A stretch of 64,000 bases of DNA, from positions 682,001 to 746,000 of the forward strand of contig NZ_CP136910.1 of NCBI RefSeq assembly GCF_033100115.1, read 5' to 3'. The notes under the pieces are model-generated. The model saw nothing but the letters and a program-made list of their open reading frames with translations, was not told the DNA's origin and ran no database searches. A program made the translations under genes and the position numbers. Positions 1 through 8,037 of this stretch are shown piece by piece; position 1 is the first letter of the stretch; the number at the start of each line of letters is the position of its first letter. The stretch comes from Anaerocolumna sp. AGMB13020. Lineage in GTDB: Bacteria; Bacillota; Clostridia; Lachnospirales; Lachnospiraceae.

Positions 1-98
1 ACAGAGTCATGGATAAACTCAATACCTTAAGAAAAACGGCAGAAGGTGATCTTACAAGAACAGAAGAGCAACGAAAGAATTTTATTGAAAACAGCTAA
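1..98 (+). CDS. C-terminal tail of an unidentified protein (cut by window edge)
   Basis: An open plus-strand frame runs from the window edge to a TAA at 96-98 and reads as a polar, Lys/Glu/Thr-rich tail ending in EEQRKNFIENS. The codon choice looks like real coding sequence. Only about 31 residues are visible, so the family cannot be named. The true start lies outside the window; an internal ATG at position 9 is not supported as a start. A weak hairpin follows (168-193). Confidence 0.45.
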   Translation, partial: RVMDKLNTLRKTAEGDLTRTEEQRKNFIENS

Positions 99-167
99 GG
101 CAGGGCTTACGCAGTTTGTGTCTGGCAGGGCATTTAAACTGTGCCACGGGTGTTCAGGCTCTTCTCA

Positions 168-193
168 ACTGACATTTTTCTTTAATTGTCAGT
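168..193 (+). terminator. Weak hairpin after the left-edge gene
   Basis: ACTGACA (168-174) pairs with TGTCAGT (187-193) around a T-rich loop. There is no clear T tract after the stem. It sits between the left-edge plus-strand gene and the convergent lacI-type gene, where a terminator is expected. Confidence 0.25.
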
Positions 194-260
194 GCCTGAT
201 ATCCCGGCTGAGGCAAGTGCAGAGAATCTTCTTGACTTGCCTTTTCAGCCTTTTACTCTC

Positions 261-1262
261 TCAACCTATTCTTAGTTTACAGGAATCCCTGATAACAAGT
301 GTTGGTGAAAGCCTAAAGACTCCTCCCTGCACAACTTCCTCACTCTGTATCAGCCTGAGAAGCTCTGTAGTGGAATATGCCCCAAGCTCAGCCACCGGAC
401 TGTGCACTGTTGTTATAGAGGGAGAATTATATTTAGCAACTGCATTATCATCAAATCCAACGATACTGATATCATCAGGAACTCTTAAGCCGGCCTCGGT
501 AAGCGCTCTGATACAACCCCAGGCCATCTCATCGTTTGCGCAAAAAAATGCTTCCGGCAGTTTTGTTCCTTTAAGCAACAGAACCCTCATTTCACTATAA
601 GCCAGGGTTTCTTCAAAATACGCTCGAAGAACAATGGATTCGTCTATAGGAAGATTATATTTACGCAATACGTTTTCATAAGCTTTGTATCTGCATTCAT
701 CATCATAATTATAGATACCATGAAAATAACCGATGCGTCGATGTCCTTGTTTGATCAGGTATTCCATAGCAAGGGCAGCACCTTCCGTACTGTCAATGAT
801 TACACTGGACATCTGCTCTTTGCTGTATTCACGATCAATAAATACAATGGGCATATGGGTTAAGGAAAGTCTGTCTATATATTCATAGGATAAATGTTCA
901 TTCAGTACTATGGCACCTTCTACACCGGAGGATATAATCATACTGTAAATTTCTTCGCTGGTATTTTCATTGCTGATGTATATATTTAACTGATATCCTT
1001 TTAATTTACATTGAAGATGCACCGCCTGCATCAAATCTTTATAGAAATCGCCCTGAATACTTGACAGAAATAAACCTATCGTATTCTTTTTATTCGATTT
1101 CAAAAACTTTGCATTCATATTTGGGACATAATGAAGCTTTTCTGATGCCTCCAGTACTTTTCTGCGGGTCTCTTCACTTACAACATCCACATTATTCAGA
1201 ACATTAGATACCGTAGAAATTGCTACCCCTGCTTCTTTGGCCACATCTTTTATTGTTACCAT
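261..1262 (-). CDS. LacI-family transcriptional regulator
   Basis: A 333-residue LacI/GalR repressor. The N-terminus holds the classic DNA-binding segment: TIKDVAKEAGVAISTVSNVLN (helix-turn-helix, about residues 3-23), then the hinge helix VSEETRRKVLEASEKLHYVPN. The rest is a periplasmic-binding-protein-like effector domain ending in the usual TLVIRDSC. Length is normal for the family. An AGAGACGAATGGAG stretch precedes the ATG at 1262. It lies 80 bp downstream of, and on the same strand as, the GH16 glucanase gene, so a beta-glucan oligosaccharide effector and regulation of that gene are plausible inferences. No strong operator is proven; a CG-centred palindrome lies at 4117-4126. Confidence 0.9.
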   Translation of the reverse strand: MVTIKDVAKEAGVAISTVSNVLNNVDVVSEETRRKVLEASEKLHYVPNMNAKFLKSNKKNTIGLFLSSIQGDFYKDLMQAVHLQCKLKGYQLNIYISNENTSEEIYSMIISSGVEGAIVLNEHLSYEYIDRLSLTHMPIVFIDREYSKEQMSSVIIDSTEGAALAMEYLIKQGHRRIGYFHGIYNYDDECRYKAYENVLRKYNLPIDESIVLRAYFEETLAYSEMRVLLLKGTKLPEAFFCANDEMAWGCIRALTEAGLRVPDDISIVGFDDNAVAKYNSPSITTVHSPVAELGAYSTTELLRLIQSEEVVQGGVFRLSPTLVIRDSCKLRIG

Positions 1263-1342
1263 AATGGTTTCTCCATTCGTCTCTCCGTTATATTCTAAAC
1301 GAGCCTTTTTGGATCTGGCTGCACTTTTTATTTATGTACAAC

Positions 1343-3832
1343 TTAATCCATATCCGCCTTTAAATTAATAATTTCCTCGCTTTGATATACTCGGACATAA
1401 TCAATTTCCATCCTTTGAGGATAAACAGAAGAATCAATCCCTTTTGCACCACCCCAGTTCCCACCAACAGCCAGATTTAAAATCAGATACATCTTCTTAT
1501 TAAAAGGCCACTCCCTATAAGAAGGATTCTCTTCATAATCTGTTGGTTTAAAAGTAAAATATACTTCACCGTCAATTAAAATCTTTATGATATCCGGCAG
1601 CCAGATAAGGGAATAAAGATGGAAATCCTCACTAACACCCTTGACATATTTAGTAGCTGTCTTCTGTGTATTAATGGAATGATAATATGCCTGGGTATGT
1701 ATAGATGCATGAATTGTATCCTGATTATAACCTACATGTTCCATAATGTCAATTTCTCCGGAAGCCGGCCAATTGCCGTATTCCTGCCCTGATGACAGCA
1801 GCCAGATAGCCGGCCAGGTACCAAGTCCCTTTGGCAGCTTTGCCCTTACATCAATTCTCCCGTAGAGCCAGTCTCCTTTCCCTTTGGTAATCAACCTTGC
1901 AGAGGTATATTCCTTCTCCTCTTTCTCTGCTTTTCTGGCCTCAAGTATTAGTTTTCCGTCTTCTACCCATGCGTTATCGCCAGGTGTATAGTACTGCAAT
2001 TCATTGTTCCCCCAACCGCTTCCGCCTACATCGTAACTCCACTTATCCGTATCAGGAGCACCCTCATATTCAAATTCATCATTCCATACAAGCTTATAGG
2101 TTAATTTATCTTCTTCATAATAATATCCTTTTGCCATCACAGTATTTTCGTCCTCCTTTAATGCTGTGCCACTCACTGGCTGATCCGTTACCCCGGTATT
2201 CTGATCTGATGCAGCTGTATTGAGCTTCGACAGAACTGAATTTTTTATAGTACTAATCATGGAGGGATTTGCTTTGGGTAAATTGGTTTTTCCATATAGA
2301 TACATCATATCCAGCGAGAAATTCTGCTCTTTTAAAATTTTTGCAAGGTTCTCCATCATTTTTTGCAGAGAATTATTCTTACCGGTAAGATATACTTTAT
2401 AGAAAGCTATTTTCCCCGGATGGTTCTGCAATTTATTGATTGCATTAAGTGCCTCATTAAGATCTGTTACAAGCTTAGCTTTGTTTCCCCTATCGGCATA
2501 CCTTCCCAGAATATACTGGATATAGCGAATCAGTGTCTCATACGCCTTAAGATAGTCTGTCGTCTCAGGTATGTATTCACTCATATTAATGGAACCTTCA
2601 GAAGTTTTGCTATCATTGGTTCGTTTAATGCTATCTGCTGCAAGTTGTGTTATATGCTCTGATATAAGACCAGTGTATCTGATAACTTTGGCAATTGGCT
2701 CGATTTCTGAGCGCAGAGTTATCAGATGCTGTCCTTTTGTAAGATAAATCAAATATGGATTCCCCTCTTCATCGGATAATACCTCATTTTCCCATTTATC
2801 AGAGGTTGCTGGAAAAGGATAATTTAACAGTTCTTCAAAAGGGACTTGACCATCAATCCGAATTGATTCAAAAACTGACATTTCCTTTTCGTTATTCTGG
2901 TAGTGAAAAGCCATCTGGTACAGTCCGTCTTTGGGAGTAATAATTTTGTAGGTAATCTCAGTTCCTGGTGTATTTAAGGATACAACATTGATTAACTTTT
3001 TATTACTGGCATGTGGTGTCAGGGCGGTATTGTTAATCGCATAATAGCAGGCTTGCAGAGAGTTCTTATATAGGTAATCATTTGAATTAATCATATATAT
3101 TTCCTCTGCCAGGCTCCCCTTATGCTTCCCCTTATATTCTTCATAAGAGATAACATCAATGTCTGCAGTTGCTTCTAGCTTCCCTAAACATAAGCTATCA
3201 GGAGACAGGTTCTGCAACGTTATGGTATTCAAGCCTTTTTCCAGCTGAATCCCTAAGGGTCTGGCAGATACATAGTTACTGTCATACAAGAAAAGATTTC
3301 GCCAGCCACTTATTTTATCAAGCTCCGGGGAGGTCTGATTTCCAAATTGATCTTCCGGAAAGAACTTTGTACTATCCTTCCAATATAGCGGAAGTACCAT
3401 ATGATTCATTTCAGAAAATTGCTGCTCTCCATTCACTTCCATGGAAAGAATATAATCGGAAAATGCTCCATTGGAAGGCTTGTAATCCACCTTAAAATAA
3501 TATACCCCCGGGGAAGTAACTTCAACTTCATAACAGGCCGTATCATTCTTTTTTAAGGCTACACTTAACCCCTCGTAATCTTCCATGTCAACACTTCCAA
3601 TGGCATAGGCGCTACTCTCACCTTGGCCGGCAACCCGGTCTTCTTCAAATAAGTCTGTATACATGATGGACTTATTTGACAGCGAATCACTTAAGAGCTG
3701 ATAAGCTTTTCTGGCTTCTTCTTCGTCTATGGTTTGGGAATTCGTTTGCCGGTTGCTTTGTATACAAAATCCCACCGTACCGATTAGAAGAATTGCAAAA
3801 ACTGACATCCTTGTTAGCTTTTTATTTTTCAT
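1343..3832 (-). CDS. Membrane-anchored or secreted GH16 beta-glucanase with N-terminal binding modules
   Basis: The C-terminal third is a GH16 domain (laminarinase/lichenase type) with the catalytic signature GEIDIMEHVG near residues 690-697, where the two Glu are nucleophile and acid/base and Asp lies between. The N-terminus (KNKKLTRMSVFAILLIGTVGF) is an export signal or anchor without a canonical lipobox. Between them, about residues 50-580, lie two beta-sandwich-like repeats (GVYYFKVDY and GLYQMAFHY; each with a VNGE/IDGQ strand) and a helical stretch starting SEYIPETTDYLKAYE. These resemble modules found before the solute-binding domain in some Firmicutes sugar lipoproteins. The start at 3832 was chosen because AAGGGAG precedes it; the frame is open 31 codons further upstream without a ribosome site. 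A good promoter lies at 3884-3912. Confidence 0.88.
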   Translation of the reverse strand: MKNKKLTRMSVFAILLIGTVGFCIQSNRQTNSQTIDEEEARKAYQLLSDSLSNKSIMYTDLFEEDRVAGQGESSAYAIGSVDMEDYEGLSVALKKNDTACYEVEVTSPGVYYFKVDYKPSNGAFSDYILSMEVNGEQQFSEMNHMVLPLYWKDSTKFFPEDQFGNQTSPELDKISGWRNLFLYDSNYVSARPLGIQLEKGLNTITLQNLSPDSLCLGKLEATADIDVISYEEYKGKHKGSLAEEIYMINSNDYLYKNSLQACYYAINNTALTPHASNKKLINVVSLNTPGTEITYKIITPKDGLYQMAFHYQNNEKEMSVFESIRIDGQVPFEELLNYPFPATSDKWENEVLSDEEGNPYLIYLTKGQHLITLRSEIEPIAKVIRYTGLISEHITQLAADSIKRTNDSKTSEGSINMSEYIPETTDYLKAYETLIRYIQYILGRYADRGNKAKLVTDLNEALNAINKLQNHPGKIAFYKVYLTGKNNSLQKMMENLAKILKEQNFSLDMMYLYGKTNLPKANPSMISTIKNSVLSKLNTAASDQNTGVTDQPVSGTALKEDENTVMAKGYYYEEDKLTYKLVWNDEFEYEGAPDTDKWSYDVGGSGWGNNELQYYTPGDNAWVEDGKLILEARKAEKEEKEYTSARLITKGKGDWLYGRIDVRAKLPKGLGTWPAIWLLSSGQEYGNWPASGEIDIMEHVGYNQDTIHASIHTQAYYHSINTQKTATKYVKGVSEDFHLYSLIWLPDIIKILIDGEVYFTFKPTDYEENPSYREWPFNKKMYLILNLAVGGNWGGAKGIDSSVYPQRMEIDYVRVYQSEEIINLKADMD

Positions 3833-3883
3833 CGAAGCTCCCTTGCATACTATTTGCAAACAGACTTTTTTAACTACAACCAG

Positions 3884-3912
3884 ATTATAATATAGCCACG
3901 TATATTTTACAA
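3884..3912 (-). promoter_or_regulatory. Sigma-A-type promoter for the GH16 gene
   Basis: On the minus strand: -35 TTGTAA (3912-3907), 17-nt spacer, -10 TATAAT (3889-3884). The predicted start, near 3877, leaves a 45-nt leader before the ATG at 3832. This also argues for the inner start codon. Confidence 0.65.
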
Positions 3913-4276
3913 TAGATAAAAACATTTTTATAGTATATTTTTCACATATTTACTTTCCTTTACCACTACCAAAAGAGTCATTTTTAACTATAACAATGTT
4001 ACGTTTTTTGTATTGTAACAGACAGACTGTGTTATAATATACCATAATAGTAATTTTCACAATTTAGTAAGTTGTTATTATAATAAAATACGTTTTTATT
4101 TTATGCATTTATAGTTATAACGTTATTTTTATTCAATGAATATATAATATATTAAGGCATATTCTACAATAACCGAAAATTTTTTTCTTAATAGCTAATA
4201 AATACAGATATCTTATTTTATGCACAATGCATAAGATACTCAAGGAAAATCTGAGGTCTTCGTCTTTTTTGAAAAG
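3913..4276. other. AT-rich intergenic region with palindromes
   Basis: No gene is visible. The region is very AT-rich. It holds the perfect palindrome ATAACGTTAT (4117-4126), whose CG centre is the kind LacI-family repressors bind, and TGTTAC/GTAACA arms near 3996-4020. These could be operators for the neighbouring LacI regulator, but they lie 100-240 bp upstream of the GH16 promoter, so this is only a suggestion. Confidence 0.3.
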
Positions 4277-4312
4277 AAAAAGCTGTAGAAATTTAGTATA
4301 TCTACAGCTTTT
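4277..4312 (-). terminator. Rho-independent terminator of the HD-domain gene
   Basis: A 12-bp stem: AAAAGCTGTAGA (4277-4288) against TCTACAGCTTTT (4301-4312), with an AT-rich loop. On the minus strand it is followed by TTTTCTTTTC. It lies 110 bp after the stop of the HD gene. Confidence 0.65.
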
Positions 4313-4422
4313 ACAGGTTCTTTATATAGAATATTATTTGATATGATTATAGAAAATACTATACGTTTTAGGAACTATAATGTTAAATGATATTAATCTT
4401 ATACCATATCCTTCTTCACTTA

Positions 4423-4929
4423 TCAGGAAGCTTTCAAACTAACCAGGTACTTGCTTGTTAGATTCTGGTATGCATCTTTATGGAATATTTCATAAAGGGA
4501 GCAGCATTTATCTACCAGGCATACCAGGACACTTTCCCTGTAGACAGGGGGAAAAGGTGTAAGCGGAAACATATGTTTTCTGATAATATCATCTTCAATC
4601 TTATGAAGATTTTTAATTTTCAATGCGTTATGCCATGCCTTTTTAGGATGGGTTAAACCATGGAACCGGTGCCCTTTCTCCTTTGTATGCCAATCATAAA
4701 ATACATAATCATGGAGCAATGCTCCTACTGCCAGGCATTCATAATCACACTTTATTCTTAGTGCTTTGGCAACCTGAAGACTATAGTACGCAACAGCTAC
4801 ACTATGCCAGAAACAACTGGTTTTGTTGTGCTGTATAATGTCATCCAACTTTTGATAATCTCCGACACGGATAAGCCACATTAATTTTCTTCGTATCAGA
4901 TCTTCCGTATCAAATGCCAAATCTCCCAT
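4423..4929 (-). CDS. HD-domain putative phosphohydrolase
   Basis: A 168-residue single-domain HD-superfamily protein. The metal-binding pattern is visible: His in SCFWHSVAVAYYS, the HD doublet in ALLHDYVFYDWH, a further His in HGLTHPKKAW and a later Asp in LVDKCCSLYE. Proteins of this size are usually cytosolic metal-dependent phosphohydrolases of unknown substrate. The ATG at 4929 is preferred over the one nine codons upstream because AGAGG sits 5-7 nt before it. It stands alone, divergent from the next gene. Substrate unknown. Confidence 0.75.
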   Translation of the reverse strand: MGDLAFDTEDLIRRKLMWLIRVGDYQKLDDIIQHNKTSCFWHSVAVAYYSLQVAKALRIKCDYECLAVGALLHDYVFYDWHTKEKGHRFHGLTHPKKAWHNALKIKNLHKIEDDIIRKHMFPLTPFPPVYRESVLVCLVDKCCSLYEIFHKDAYQNLTSKYLVSLKAS

Positions 4930-5126
4930 AATTACCTCTTTCCATATAAACCTCAATGTTTGTTTTATGTGTTTGGTTTTGTTTTCACTTTGCTTTATTT
5001 TTCATGCAATCCTACAAAATATGATATACAAAAGCTTCAAATTGTGATATTTTATAATAGTGACTAATTCACAGCTGTAATTTATTTCTAGTCACAAATT
5101 TTAACGGAGAAAAAGGGGATTATTTC

Positions 5127-5561
5127 ATGAAAAGCAAACTGCATAGTTTCCATCAGGCTGCTTTAGTTGCCATTTTAATAATTACCTATTCTTCTTTTTC
5201 TGATTGTTTTAACTCCTCGAATAATTCTACAGACCAAACTAATCTGGATATTAATACAAATAAAATACCTTATAAAAATCCATATATTTATTATTATCTG
5301 CCTTCTTTACCACAAGATGAGGATTTCGGTGGACTTCTTCAGAAAATCACCTACCGTTTTATGTTTGTCCGTCAGGGTAATAATCTGAACATATTTCATG
5401 CATCACTTTTTGATGTGACTGCACTTTTAATACTGCTGTCTTCAAGGACGATAAAGCTTCGAAAGCTGGACAAGCCACGACTTTATTTCACGCTGACACC
5501 AAGAGGTCACAGCCCGCCTGTTTATAGCCCTACATTTAGTCTATCACAAATTTGTGAATAA
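5127..5561 (+). CDS. Small exported protein of unknown function upstream of secD
   Basis: 144 residues that I do not recognise. It begins with a positively charged head and a hydrophobic segment (HQAALVAILIITYSSF) followed by a Cys, which resembles a signal peptide but not a good lipobox. The middle is Asn/Tyr-rich and a second hydrophobic patch (ALLILLSS) precedes a basic tail. An AGGGG ribosome site lies before the ATG. It ends 45 bp before secD on the same strand, so it may share that transcript. It could be a narrowly distributed protein; low similarity to anything I know keeps confidence moderate. Confidence 0.5.
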   Translation: MKSKLHSFHQAALVAILIITYSSFSDCFNSSNNSTDQTNLDINTNKIPYKNPYIYYYLPSLPQDEDFGGLLQKITYRFMFVRQGNNLNIFHASLFDVTALLILLSSRTIKLRKLDKPRLYFTLTPRGHSPPVYSPTFSLSQICE

Positions 5562-5606
5562 ACAATATATAAATCGAAAAATTATACAAGAAGAAAGGAT
5601 TATAAA

Positions 5607-6878
5607 ATGAAAAGTAAGAAACCAGTATTTTTTATTGTTTTATTAGTAGCCTTACTTATGGCTTACACCGCTGCATTTGGTGTAGAAATAGGCTCTTTTA
5701 AAATTAAGGGTGCTCCGGATATCCGTTTTGGTATTGATATCAGAGGCGGTGTGGATGCAGCCTTCCAGGCGGCAAATTTGGACCGTAAACCGACTCCAAA
5801 TGAACTTGAGGCCGCACGTACCATTATTGAAACCCGTCTTGATAACAAAAATATCCTTGACCGTGATGTTACCATTGACAAAGATAACGGCTATATCATA
5901 GTTCGTTTCCCCTGGAAATCCGGTGAGAAGAATTTCGATCCCGCAGATGCCATTGCAGAGCTTGGAGAAACAGCTCTTTTGACCTTCAAAGATGATGCAG
6001 GCAATGTACTGCTGGAAGGATCACATGTAAGCAACAGTGCACCGCAATTAAATCGTCAGACTAATAAATATTCCGTCAGCCTGACCTTTGATGAAAAAGG
6101 TACTCAGCTTTTTGCAAAAGCTACCAAGGAATTAATTGGTAAAAATATTAATATCTATATGGATGATACTCTGATTCAGACTGCGGTGGTCAATGAAGCT
6201 ATCCCTAGCGGTAAAGCTGAGATATCCGGCAACAACTTTACTTATGATACTGCGAAAGAACTTGCGGATAAGATTAATTCCGGCTCTCTTCCTTTTTCAT
6301 TGATTACAAAGAACCACAGTACCATCAGTCCCACACTGGGTTCCGGAGCTTTGGACGTTATGCTTGATGCAGGGCTTATAGCTTTTGCTATTATCTGTGT
6401 CCTTTTAATAATATATTACAGAGTTCCCGGTACGGTAGCTTGTATCTCTCTTTTAATCCAAACTACCGGACAGATACTGGCACTTTCCATCCCTCAGATG
6501 ACCTTAACCCTACCTGGAATTGCAGGTGTTATCCTCTCCATCGGTATGGGTGTCGACGCCAACGTTATTATTTCCGAGCGTATCAGTGAAGAAATCAAAT
6601 CCGGCAAAACAGTTCGTTCTGCAATTTCTTCCGGTTTCAAAGGTGCTTTCTCATCGGTATTCGATGGTAATATCACCGTATTGATTGTTGGTGTTATACT
6701 TATGATCTTTGGCTCAGGAGCATTACTTTCCTTTGCATACTCCCTGCTTACAGGTATTTTCTTCAACTTCGTTGCAGGCGTAACTGCTTCCAGACTTATG
6801 ATTCGCTCCTTAAGCGATTTCGATGCACTTAGAAAACCTTCGCTTTATACATGCTTTTCAAAAAGGAGAACACTATGA
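5607..6878 (+). CDS. secD: Protein translocase subunit SecD
   Basis: SecD works with SecF in the membrane and uses the proton gradient to help the SecYEG channel release exported proteins. Visible features: an N-terminal transmembrane helix (VFFIVLLVALLMAYTAAF), the conserved DIRGGVDAAFQ motif just after it, an extracytoplasmic domain with two halves, and a C-terminal RND-type bundle containing the conserved GMGVDANVIISERISEE segment. Its 423 residues suit the short Firmicutes SecD. AGAAAGGA precedes the ATG. Its stop overlaps the secF start in an ATGA arrangement, so translation is probably coupled. Confidence 0.97.
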   Translation: MKSKKPVFFIVLLVALLMAYTAAFGVEIGSFKIKGAPDIRFGIDIRGGVDAAFQAANLDRKPTPNELEAARTIIETRLDNKNILDRDVTIDKDNGYIIVRFPWKSGEKNFDPADAIAELGETALLTFKDDAGNVLLEGSHVSNSAPQLNRQTNKYSVSLTFDEKGTQLFAKATKELIGKNINIYMDDTLIQTAVVNEAIPSGKAEISGNNFTYDTAKELADKINSGSLPFSLITKNHSTISPTLGSGALDVMLDAGLIAFAIICVLLIIYYRVPGTVACISLLIQTTGQILALSIPQMTLTLPGIAGVILSIGMGVDANVIISERISEEIKSGKTVRSAISSGFKGAFSSVFDGNITVLIVGVILMIFGSGALLSFAYSLLTGIFFNFVAGVTASRLMIRSLSDFDALRKPSLYTCFSKRRTL

Positions 6879-7864
6879 GTAGAGATAATCAATCCAATGC
6901 ACCGGTAGCATTAACTCCCTCCGGTAGCGGCATATTACATTTTTTCAACAAAAGATTTATCTTTTTTAGCATTTCCATTTTAATTATGATCGCCGGATTA
7001 ATTAACCTGGCAATCAGCGGAGTTCAGTTAGATATTCAATTCAAAGGTGGTGCTCTCTTAAAATACACCTATACCGGAGACCTCAATGCAGATGATGCTG
7101 CTGATGTAGCAACAGAAATACTGGGAAGACCCGTATCAGCTCAGATTACAGAGGACCTGGCTTCCAAAGAAAAACGCCTTATCTTAAACATTGCCGGTAA
7201 CTATGGTGTAGATGCCAGTGAACAGGTAAATTTCGATAACGCATTAAAAGAAAAATTTGCTGATAACAAGCTTAATTTAAGTGAATCACAAATGGTGGAA
7301 CCCTTTTTCGGCCGTAAGTTCCTCACAAATGGTATTATTGCAATCGCACTTTCCTTCAGTCTTGTTATGGTTTATGTATGGATTCGTTTCAGTAAAATTG
7401 GTGGCTTATCAGCTGGTGTTATGGCGCTGGTTGCGCTGCTCCACGATGTATTAGTCGTATTCTTTACCTGTGTTATATTTAAGATACCCATTGGTGATTC
7501 CTTTGTTGCCGTGACATTAAGTATTATCGGATACTCCGTAAACGATACCATCGTTATCTATGACCGTATCCGTGAAAATCATGACTTACATCCTAAATTA
7601 CCGGTTGAGACCCTTACTGATCTGTCTATTTCACAGTCCATTACCAGATCATTGAATACCAATATCGCTGTATTCTTAAGTGTAAGTCTTGTATTTATTA
7701 TGGCAAAGGCCAACAGCATTGACTCCATTCAAAGCTTTGCACTTCCTATGGCTATCGGTGCTGTCAGCGGCTGTTATTCCACAATCTGTATTGCAGGACC
7801 CCTCTGGGTAATGTGGCAGAAACGCAAAGAGAAAAAAGATCCAAAGAAACTGGCAAACGCATAG
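6875..7864 (+). CDS. secF: Protein translocase subunit SecF
   Basis: 329-residue SecF, partner of SecD. The first membrane helix (FIFFSISILIMIAGLINLAI) is followed by the family motif DIQFKGGALLKY. The C-terminal bundle contains SIIGYSVNDTIVIYDRIRE, the signature of the SecF family. The start at 6875 was chosen because AAGGAG lies 6 nt before it and it overlaps the secD stop as ATGA; an in-frame ATG at 6851 has no such site. The tail is lysine-rich. A strong hairpin terminator lies at 7963-8005. Confidence 0.97.
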   Translation: MSRDNQSNAPVALTPSGSGILHFFNKRFIFFSISILIMIAGLINLAISGVQLDIQFKGGALLKYTYTGDLNADDAADVATEILGRPVSAQITEDLASKEKRLILNIAGNYGVDASEQVNFDNALKEKFADNKLNLSESQMVEPFFGRKFLTNGIIAIALSFSLVMVYVWIRFSKIGGLSAGVMALVALLHDVLVVFFTCVIFKIPIGDSFVAVTLSIIGYSVNDTIVIYDRIRENHDLHPKLPVETLTDLSISQSITRSLNTNIAVFLSVSLVFIMAKANSIDSIQSFALPMAIGAVSGCYSTICIAGPLWVMWQKRKEKKDPKKLANA

Positions 7865-7889
7865 CAACAATTCAGTTTGTCTCATCATC

Positions 7890-7940
7890 GTTTACTATAT
7901 AAGCGTTTACTATATAAGCGTTTACTATATAAGCATTTAC
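7890..7940. repeat. 15-bp tandem repeat, three copies plus a partial
   Basis: GTTTACTATATAAGC is repeated exactly at 7890-7904, 7905-7919 and 7920-7934, then a partial ATTTAC. It lies just after the secF stop and before the terminator, so it is probably in the secF 3' untranslated region. A slippage-type microsatellite-like repeat is the simplest reading. Confidence 0.9.
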
Positions 7941-7962
7941 AATTGAAACATTAATACCAGCG

Positions 7963-8005
7963 AAAAGCAGTTGCACCGTTACGATAGATGCAGCTGCTTT
8001 TTATT
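7963..8005. terminator. Bidirectional terminator between secF and the ureidopropionase gene
   Basis: A 13-bp stem with one G-U pair: AAAAGCAGTTGCA (7963-7975) against TGCAGCTGCTTTT (7989-8001), followed by TTATTT on the plus strand and preceded by A-rich sequence that gives T residues on the minus strand. It separates two convergent operons. Confidence 0.8.
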
Positions 8006-8037
8006 TGTATCCTCCTGTTAGGTCTTTGGCTCTCCAA

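Noticed and set aside
46..600. 184-codon plus-strand open frame opposite the LacI gene
   Set aside because: It overlaps the C-terminal coding region of a clear LacI regulator, has no ribosome site and shows no domain features.
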